Shown here in pieces: positions 6,021-7,460 of a stretch of 7,460 nucleotides of DNA. How positions within the stretch are numbered: the stretch's first letter is position 1; every line of letters begins with the position of its first letter. A model generated the notes under the pieces. It saw only the letters and a list, made by a program, of their open reading frames with translations, did not search any database and was not told where the DNA came from. Source of the stretch: Deltaproteobacteria bacterium (GTDB lineage Bacteria; Myxococcota_A; Polyangia; Palsa-1104; JAEUJZ01); NCBI GenBank assembly GCA_017990795.1, contig JAGNNG010000080.1:1-7460 (forward strand). The letters run 5' to 3'. The translations under genes were made by a program, and so were the position numbers.

Positions 6021-6056
6021 GTTGCAAACAGAATCCCTCAGTCGCACCATGGGCCC

Positions 6057-6716
6057 ATGCGTGTCGCGCTTTTCGGAGGGAGCTTTGACCCGCCGCACAT
6101 CGGCCATCAGCTGGCCTGTCTGTACGTTCTAGAGACGCACCCGGTGGACGAGGTCTGGATCATGCCGGTGTTCCGTCATGCGTTTGACAAGCGGTCCGCG
6201 CCATTTGCGCATCGGGTGGCAATGTGTCAGCGCATGGCGGCAGCGCTGGGTCCGAGGGTGCGGGTCAGCACGGTAGAGGAGCAGCTGGGTGGACCTAGCT
6301 ATACGCTGGTGACGGTGCAGGCGCTGCAGAAGCAGCATCCGGAGCATGCGTTCTCGTTGGTCATCGGCTCTGACCTTGTGCGGGAGCGTGAGCGCTGGTT
6401 TAACTTCCCGGAGCTGGCGCAGCGTGTGCCGTTCATTGTCCTAGGACGCGGCGGCGGACTTAGCACGCGACCTTCCCTCCATGATGGAGCGGGCGCTGGT
6501 ACCGAGGGCGTATCGACGGTTGCCGTGGTGCCGACCGACGTGCGACACGCGGAGCCTGTGGAACTGCCAGCGGTCAGCTCGACTGAAGTCCGAGCCCGCC
6601 TCGCCGCCGCCAGCCACACTGGTCAGCTGCCAACCGGCTGGGTACCCAGGTCGGTCCTGGCCTACATCCAAGAGCAGCGGCTGTATTTGGGAAGCGAGCC
6701 AACAGGTAACCGGTAG
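6057..6716 (+). CDS. nadD: Nicotinate-nucleotide adenylyltransferase
   Basis: NadD transfers AMP from ATP to nicotinate mononucleotide, giving deamido-NAD in the cytoplasmic pathway to NAD. The 219-residue protein has the nucleotidyltransferase signature GGSFDPPHIGH (7-17; H14 and H17 of the HxGH motif), GGPSYT (78-83), the GSD segment (104-106) followed by the Trp-containing RERWFNF region, and the C-terminal VSSTEVR motif (173-179), which is the family's SST-x-(I/V)-R. It ends with the usual VPRSVLAYIQEQRLY. Length is normal. ATG 6057 is chosen because the family begins a few residues before GGxFDPxH; 20 codons upstream in frame have no family match. No clear Shine-Dalgarno precedes it, so it may be leaderless or weakly initiated. 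Residues 131-151 (RGGGLSTR...AGAGTEG) look like a Gly-rich loop insertion. The usual partner rsfS does not follow directly. Confidence 0.95.
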   Translation: MRVALFGGSFDPPHIGHQLACLYVLETHPVDEVWIMPVFRHAFDKRSAPFAHRVAMCQRMAAALGPRVRVSTVEEQLGGPSYTLVTVQALQKQHPEHAFSLVIGSDLVRERERWFNFPELAQRVPFIVLGRGGGLSTRPSLHDGAGAGTEGVSTVAVVPTDVRHAEPVELPAVSSTEVRARLAAASHTGQLPTGWVPRSVLAYIQEQRLYLGSEPTGNR

Positions 6717-6735
6717 CTGATAGGCCTGCTATCGG
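6717..6735 (+). other. Small hairpin directly after nadD stop
   Basis: CTGATAG and CTATCGG form seven pairs, one of them a G-T wobble, around a 5-base loop immediately after the nadD TAG. No U-tract follows. It may slightly attenuate read-through into the next gene or may be chance. Confidence 0.25.
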
Positions 6736-6790
6736 GCGTGCACCAGCGACGGCGATCGTAACTTCACCTGCGAACAAGGAGTACAAAAGC

Positions 6791-7460
6791 GTGACCCCGA
6801 ATTTTTCGCTAACCCCGCAATCTATCGTGGCTGACGGCGAATCCGAGCAGGCAAAGGCGGCGCACTCTAGTCGCCGGGTCTTGGTCGTTGGCGCGGGCCC
6901 GGTCGGTCATGCCTGGGCCAAGCGGCTCTTGGCGGCGGGCTATACGCTGCGGCACTGGTCGCGCTCAATGGGTCCGCTGTGGGCCGAGACCGCGACCCGA
7001 GAAGCCGCAGACGTGGTGCTTTTGGCGGTCCGTGATGACGCGGTTGCGCAAGCGGCCCAGTTTGTCGTGACTCATGGGGGCGCGGGGGCTCAGTCGGTCC
7101 TGCTGCACTGCGCCGGGGCTCTGTCGCCGCAGGCAGTGTTTGCAGAGGTGCGTGGCCAAGTGGCGGGAGTGGGTCTGCTCCATCCGCTGCGCTCGTTTTC
7201 GGCAGCTGCAGCAGGACTTGCGGGCGCTGCTTCTGATTCCGCCACCGATGGTGACTTGGCGGGCGTGGTGATGGCGGTCGCAGGGGACGCACTTGGCCAA
7301 ACAGTGGCTTGTGAGCTGGCGACTGCCGTCGGAGGTGTTCCTCTGCAGCTATCTGCCGAGCAGCTTCCCGTGTATCACGCCGCTGCTGTGATGGCTGCCG
7401 GTCATGTTGCAGCCGTGCTTGATGCGGCGGCGCAGCTGCTGCGTCGGATTGGACTTCCGC
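6791..7460 (+). CDS. Rossmann-fold and DUF2520 domain protein, 3' end outside window
   Basis: The 223 visible residues match the family of Rossmann-like proteins with a C-terminal DUF2520 domain, related to ketopantoate- and pyrroline-carboxylate-reductase-like NAD(P) oxidoreductases; the substrate is not established. Seen are the dinucleotide-binding motif GAGPVG (34-39) after strand VLVV, DVVLLAVRDDAV (74-85), LLHCAGAL (104-111; LHCSGAL in relatives), LLHPLRSF (129-136) and YHAAAVMAAGH (195-205), which opens the helical DUF2520 domain. The start is GTG 6791, with AAGGAG 9 nt upstream. The first 28 residues are a polar extension not needed for the fold. The gene lies 74 bases after nadD on the same strand and may be co-transcribed. 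In other genomes such genes are often near pantothenate genes (general knowledge, not visible here). Confidence 0.85.
   Translation, partial: MTPNFSLTPQSIVADGESEQAKAAHSSRRVLVVGAGPVGHAWAKRLLAAGYTLRHWSRSMGPLWAETATREAADVVLLAVRDDAVAQAAQFVVTHGGAGAQSVLLHCAGALSPQAVFAEVRGQVAGVGLLHPLRSFSAAAAGLAGAASDSATDGDLAGVVMAVAGDALGQTVACELATAVGGVPLQLSAEQLPVYHAAAVMAAGHVAAVLDAAAQLLRRIGLP

Larger units (their letters stand above)
5787..6056. other. Divergent intergenic region between the M15 peptidase and nadD
   Basis: These 270 bases separate two oppositely transcribed genes, so both promoters should lie here. Seen are the peptidase ribosome site (GAGG on the minus strand), a sigma-54-like site at 5899-5915 facing the peptidase, and a 7-bp inverted repeat at 6000-6020. 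I see no convincing sigma-70-type promoter for nadD. An in-frame extension of the peptidase reading frame through this region has no family resemblance. Confidence 0.6.

Noticed and set aside
5997..6056. 20-residue N-terminal extension of NadD
   Set aside because: NadD proteins begin just before the GGxFDPxH motif; the extra codons are Pro/Arg-rich and coincide with an inverted repeat in the promoter region.
5787..6107. 107-residue N-terminal extension of the M15 peptidase
   Set aside because: The signal peptide begins at the ATG at 5786 with a good ribosome site, while the extension has no resemblance to any domain, overlaps the nadD start and covers the divergent promoter region.
6867..7292. 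Minus-strand open frame of 141 codons in the right part
   Set aside because: It is antisense to the DUF2520 gene, which has clear GAGPVG and YHAAA motifs; the product is Pro/Arg low-complexity.

Overview
The window is 7,460 bases of GC-rich DNA, densely coding in two opposing blocks, from a bacterium with a complex envelope. The features that point to lineage are a membrane-anchored Hanks-type kinase-like protein with a long Ala/Pro-rich exported tail, exported TPR and phospholipase-like proteins, and two good sigma-54 promoter look-alikes. Together these suggest Myxococcota or another former deltaproteobacterial lineage. This is inferred from gene style only; there is no rRNA or other phylogenetic marker here. 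No tRNA, rRNA, CRISPR array, insertion sequence or phage gene is visible.

Left block, all on the minus strand and read from right to left. A VanY/endolysin-like M15 metallopeptidase with a C-terminal peptidoglycan-binding-like segment (5786-5034) is followed by a two-gene operon: a transmembrane pseudokinase (4723-3179) and an exported TPR protein (3179-2586) whose GTG start overlaps the kinase stop by one base. Next is a large exported protein with a C-terminal membrane anchor that carries the metal-ligand pattern of zinc phospholipase C / S1-P1 nucleases (2485-797). Last is the N-terminal 183 residues of an SPFH/Band 7 (flotillin-like) protein (550 to the window edge). Hairpins lie 14 to 17 nt after the stop codons of the peptidase, TPR and phospholipase-like genes, so these look like separate transcription units apart from the kinase-TPR pair.

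Right block, on the plus strand. nadD (6057-6716), nicotinate-mononucleotide adenylyltransferase of NAD synthesis, diverges from the peptidase gene. It is followed by the start of a Rossmann-fold/DUF2520 oxidoreductase-like gene (6791 to the window edge), which begins with GTG.

The minus-strand genes share an envelope theme: peptidoglycan cutting, a kinase-like protein that crosses the membrane, an exported TPR partner, a membrane-tethered lipase- or nuclease-like enzyme and a membrane-organising SPFH protein. The plus-strand genes are cytoplasmic metabolism. The points most worth pursuing are the pseudokinase that has lost the HRD aspartate and the activation segment, its translational coupling to the TPR protein, and the two sigma-54-like promoters, each with an inverted repeat upstream at enhancer distance.
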